Below are positions 61,629-64,000 of a stretch of DNA of 64,000 nucleotides, one piece after another. A model generated the notes under the pieces. It searched no databases. It saw only the letters and a list, made by a program, of their open reading frames with translations, and was not told where the DNA came from. Made by a program: the position numbers and the translations under genes. Origin of the DNA: Enterobacter sp. RHBSTW-00994 (lineage in GTDB: Bacteria; Pseudomonadota; Gammaproteobacteria; Enterobacterales; Enterobacteriaceae); NCBI RefSeq assembly GCF_013782625.1, contig NZ_CP056199.1, positions 4,234,588 to 4,298,587 on the forward strand, written 5' to 3'. Position 1 is the first letter of the stretch. Each line of letters starts with the position of its first letter.

Positions 61629-62189
61629 TTATTTTAACAATAATACCCAAGCTAATTCGCTCTCCAGTTCAGTCTGGTCGGACATTTCAGAAAACGCCCT
61701 TTCATTAATAACTGGAGATAAAACAACGTTAAAACTCATTTGCTGGCCAAATGGGATTTGGTTATTTTCTACGGCAATAATTGCTTCATTATTTTTTATG
61801 TAAAACGGAGTGCTTGATTCAGCCTCTGGTAAAAAAGTGATTTTATCTTCCGTTTTACCTACGGCGTAATGTTTACCATCGACAATCATATTATCGACTT
61901 TTACCGCTAAACCGCCCTGCATACCAAATGTAAAACGCCCTTTCTCCCCGGCATTCCCTTGAACAAGCACTGCCATTTGTTTTTTTTCTGCACAAAAGAC
62001 ATTTACGCTAACTTCACGCTCAGGCATCTTGTGCCAGCTATCTTGTGTTTTCACTATGTCATCCCGTCGTATTTGACGGTAATCCACTACTGGCTGCGAT
62101 AGCGTGATCTGACAATCCTCTGCATGCGATAGCTCTGGCAGGCACAACGTAAGTAAAAACAAGATCCCCATTAAACGCTGCATTTTCAT
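61629..62189 (-). CDS. Fimbrial subunit-like protein
   Basis: A 186-residue secreted protein with a signal peptide (about 1-23, ending SHA) directly followed by EDCQITL. The two cysteines (near 26 and 66, in NVFCAEKK) and alternating beta-strand pattern suit a minor pilin or adaptor; no chaperone signature is seen. The ATG at 62189 overlaps the usher TGA as ATGA; a GTG two codons upstream is an alternative. I do not recognise a named orthologue. Confidence 0.65.
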   Translation of the reverse strand: MKMQRLMGILFLLTLCLPELSHAEDCQITLSQPVVDYRQIRRDDIVKTQDSWHKMPEREVSVNVFCAEKKQMAVLVQGNAGEKGRFTFGMQGGLAVKVDNMIVDGKHYAVGKTEDKITFLPEAESSTPFYIKNNEAIIAVENNQIPFGQQMSFNVVLSPVINERAFSEMSDQTELESELAWVLLLK

Positions 62190-64000
62190 CGGCACACTCC
62201 ATTCACTTCTTCGTAGAAAACATCTTCATCCCGCTTGTCGCTTAATGTGTAATCAATCTTACAGAGGCGGTTATTGTTATCATCCATGGCATAAATGGCG
62301 GTGAGCTGCTGAGCATCGTTGATAAAGACGTGCCCATCATCAACCGTGGTAACAACGTAGTTTCCTTTGTCATCCACAACCGAGAGCCCTTTAGCCAGAG
62401 GTTTGCCATCTTGTCGTTTTACACGCAGCATGACACGTCGACTATTCAGGACGTTAAACGTCACTTCGCTTACTGACGCATTGGCGGCGGCGATATATTT
62501 CGTCCCGTTAGCTAACGTCATACTCGGGGGTAACTTGTTGGCATTGACCTCTATGCGGGAATTTCGCCATTCATTCAGGCCAGGAACGACGGCCTGTCCC
62601 CATCGATCCGTCCAGACGGTTCCCTGAGGCGTAGACATTTCTACTCCGCTTTTCGGCTCATTCAGTTTGGCAATCGCAAAGGTGTCTCTGATGGTATAAG
62701 GCGAGAAGGTGACGCCATCTTTGTGCATCGCAATACCGCCGGACAGCGTGGTGCTGTAGTTACGCTGTTGACTACCGTTACTGCCAGCCCCCACACTCAA
62801 CTGCGTGTAGTGCAGGTTGGTATTGATGTTGCCGTTAAAGCTATTGTCCTGTGACTCTTGATCGCGATCGGCAGAAATATAGTAGTTCGTGTTATCTCCC
62901 AGTGAGCCACTGTTCGCGACGCCATAATTCGTTCTGTCACCTTGTTTGCGCATATAGGTGCTGACGCTTTGTGCCCCTCCAAGCGGGATGCTCAGGTTCA
63001 CGTACAGCAGATCATCGTCCTGATCATCATCGACGCTGCCGACCGCACTTTGCCAGTTAACCGTCACAGAAGCATATTTGAAGGTTTTCCCCCATGAGAG
63101 CATGACGTAACGAGTGTCTTTTTCACCACTGTTGCTTTGGTTGTAGTTAAATCCAAAACTGAAACTACCGGCCAGAGGGGAGGCAAAACTCAGCGTTGAT
63201 GAATACGTATTGTCATACCCCTGGTAGTCATCATCCATCGCCTCAGCCAGCTCGCGGTAATTCCCGCTAAAGTGCGCTGCGCTTGCTGATAATCCAACCT
63301 GTTTACCCAGCGCAATCGTGCTTTGTAGTTCTGTTTTCAGCCCGCTGTTTTCATCACCGAACTGTTCTTTGCTTGCCGCCACGGTGGAGGAAACACCCCA
63401 TCCCTCCATAAGCTGGAGCTCAGCACTCCCTCCTGCCGCCTGATACTTTTCAGCCGCGACACCCGAAGCCAAAAAATTCATCCAGGGCAAAAGTCTCCAG
63501 CCGTTTGAAATATTCAGGACCAGCGGATCACCATAATCGCTGTCAATACTGCGCACCTGACCCGCTGACACAGTAAGCCCCTGTGGGCGCGATAAATTCT
63601 GCGCTTTTACCGCAGAAGCCGGAACAATGTAGTGACTGGTTGACCCATCGGACTCCACAACGGTGACATCCAGATCCACGTTGCTGCGGACCATTGGGAC
63701 ATCATCTAAGGTGAACGGCCCTGCGGGGACTAACGTACTGAAGATAAGCCGGTTGTTTTGCCGTACCTCAACGCGCGCCTGCGCGGAGCGAGCAATACCT
63801 GAAACACTGACACCGGCCCCCTCTTTCTGTAGTTCACGGGTTGGCATAAGTTGCACCCCCGTGATAGGTACACCGCTCAGGACTGTAGAATAGGCATTAA
63901 TTTCACCGACCTGCATAGTCAGCTTCTGCAAAGCAAAAACATGCTCAGCGTAGGTGTAAATACTGTCAGCATTTTTTTTGCCATCATCATCCGTCAGGAT
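62186..64000 (-). CDS. Fimbrial outer-membrane usher, N terminus beyond window (partial)
   Basis: The reading frame is open to the right edge, so at least 605 C-terminal residues of a FimD/PapC-type usher are present. The visible part covers the N-terminal-to-barrel boundary, the FTLDDVP segment, the long serine- and asparagine-rich beta barrel, and the C-terminal domains with VTFNVLNSRRVMLRVKRQDG and a Cys pair (LCKIDY...NGVCR). It would secrete and order the two downstream subunits. A chaperone gene is expected upstream, outside the window. Confidence 0.9.
   Translation of the reverse strand: MLTDDDGKKNADSIYTYAEHVFALQKLTMQVGEINAYSTVLSGVPITGVQLMPTRELQKEGAGVSVSGIARSAQARVEVRQNNRLIFSTLVPAGPFTLDDVPMVRSNVDLDVTVVESDGSTSHYIVPASAVKAQNLSRPQGLTVSAGQVRSIDSDYGDPLVLNISNGWRLLPWMNFLASGVAAEKYQAAGGSAELQLMEGWGVSSTVAASKEQFGDENSGLKTELQSTIALGKQVGLSASAAHFSGNYRELAEAMDDDYQGYDNTYSSTLSFASPLAGSFSFGFNYNQSNSGEKDTRYVMLSWGKTFKYASVTVNWQSAVGSVDDDQDDDLLYVNLSIPLGGAQSVSTYMRKQGDRTNYGVANSGSLGDNTNYYISADRDQESQDNSFNGNINTNLHYTQLSVGAGSNGSQQRNYSTTLSGGIAMHKDGVTFSPYTIRDTFAIAKLNEPKSGVEMSTPQGTVWTDRWGQAVVPGLNEWRNSRIEVNANKLPPSMTLANGTKYIAAANASVSEVTFNVLNSRRVMLRVKRQDGKPLAKGLSVVDDKGNYVVTTVDDGHVFINDAQQLTAIYAMDDNNNRLCKIDYTLSDKRDEDVFYEEVNGVCR

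Overview
The window is chromosomal DNA from a gamma-proteobacterium of the family Enterobacteriaceae. Almost every gene has an E. coli K-12 orthologue of equal or near-equal length, and the order follows the E. coli 69-72 min region (pnp/rpsO to gltBD). An ERIC element, REP palindromes and a pmrAB pair next to dacB point to the Enterobacter/Leclercia/Lelliottia/Citrobacter/Klebsiella side of the family; the genus cannot be fixed from sequence reading alone. No CRISPR array, prophage, integrase or insertion sequence was seen.

Layout. (1) 1-7250, minus strand: the metY-rimP-nusA-infB-rbfA-truB-rpsO-(pnp) translation and transcription-factor operon, with the PNPase/RNase III leader hairpin at the left edge and an ERIC element inside the rpsO leader. 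(2) 7.4-9.4 kb: argG with an ARG box, tRNA-Leu(GAG) and secG. (3) 9.6-15.6 kb: glmM, folP, ftsH, rlmE (sigma-32-like promoter), yhbY and greA (sigma-E-like promoter). (4) 15.8-19 kb: dacB coupled to a PmrA/PmrB-type two-component system. (5) 19-25.2 kb: rplU-rpmA-yhbE-obgE, ispB, sfsB, murA, ibaG. (6) 25.3-33 kb: cell-envelope lipid genes, mlaFEDCB on the minus strand and yrbG-kdsD-kdsC-lptC-lptA-lptB on the plus strand. (7) 33-36.6 kb: rpoN-hpf-ptsN-rapZ-npr. (8) 36.6-40.5 kb: mtgA, elbB, the sRNA gene arcZ, and arcB. (9) 40.6-53.1 kb: lptG, lptF, pepA, holC, valS, yjgM, ahr, a single-chain dihydroxyacetone kinase and yjgR, a block that in E. coli lies far away at about 96 min. (10) 53.1-60.7 kb: yhcC, the long gltB control region, gltB and gltD. 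(11) 60.8-64 kb: the distal part of a chaperone-usher fimbrial operon on the minus strand, including a GltF-like DUF1120 protein; the usher runs off the right edge.

How the genes work together. The window groups ribosome biogenesis and initiation (rpsO, truB, rbfA, infB, rimP, obgE, rplU, rpmA, rlmE, yhbY), outer-membrane construction (kdsD/C, lptABC, lptFG, the Mla retrograde lipid system, murA, mtgA, dacB, glmM) and nitrogen/redox regulation (rpoN, ptsN/npr, rapZ acting on glmS, arcB/arcZ, gltBD).

No clearly new system is present. The best leads are the translocated and circularly permuted lptG-yjgR block with its two junctions, the ERIC element embedded in the rpsO leader, the PmrAB pair joined to dacB, and the inverted fimbrial operon that places a GltF-type DUF1120 protein in a fimbrial context.
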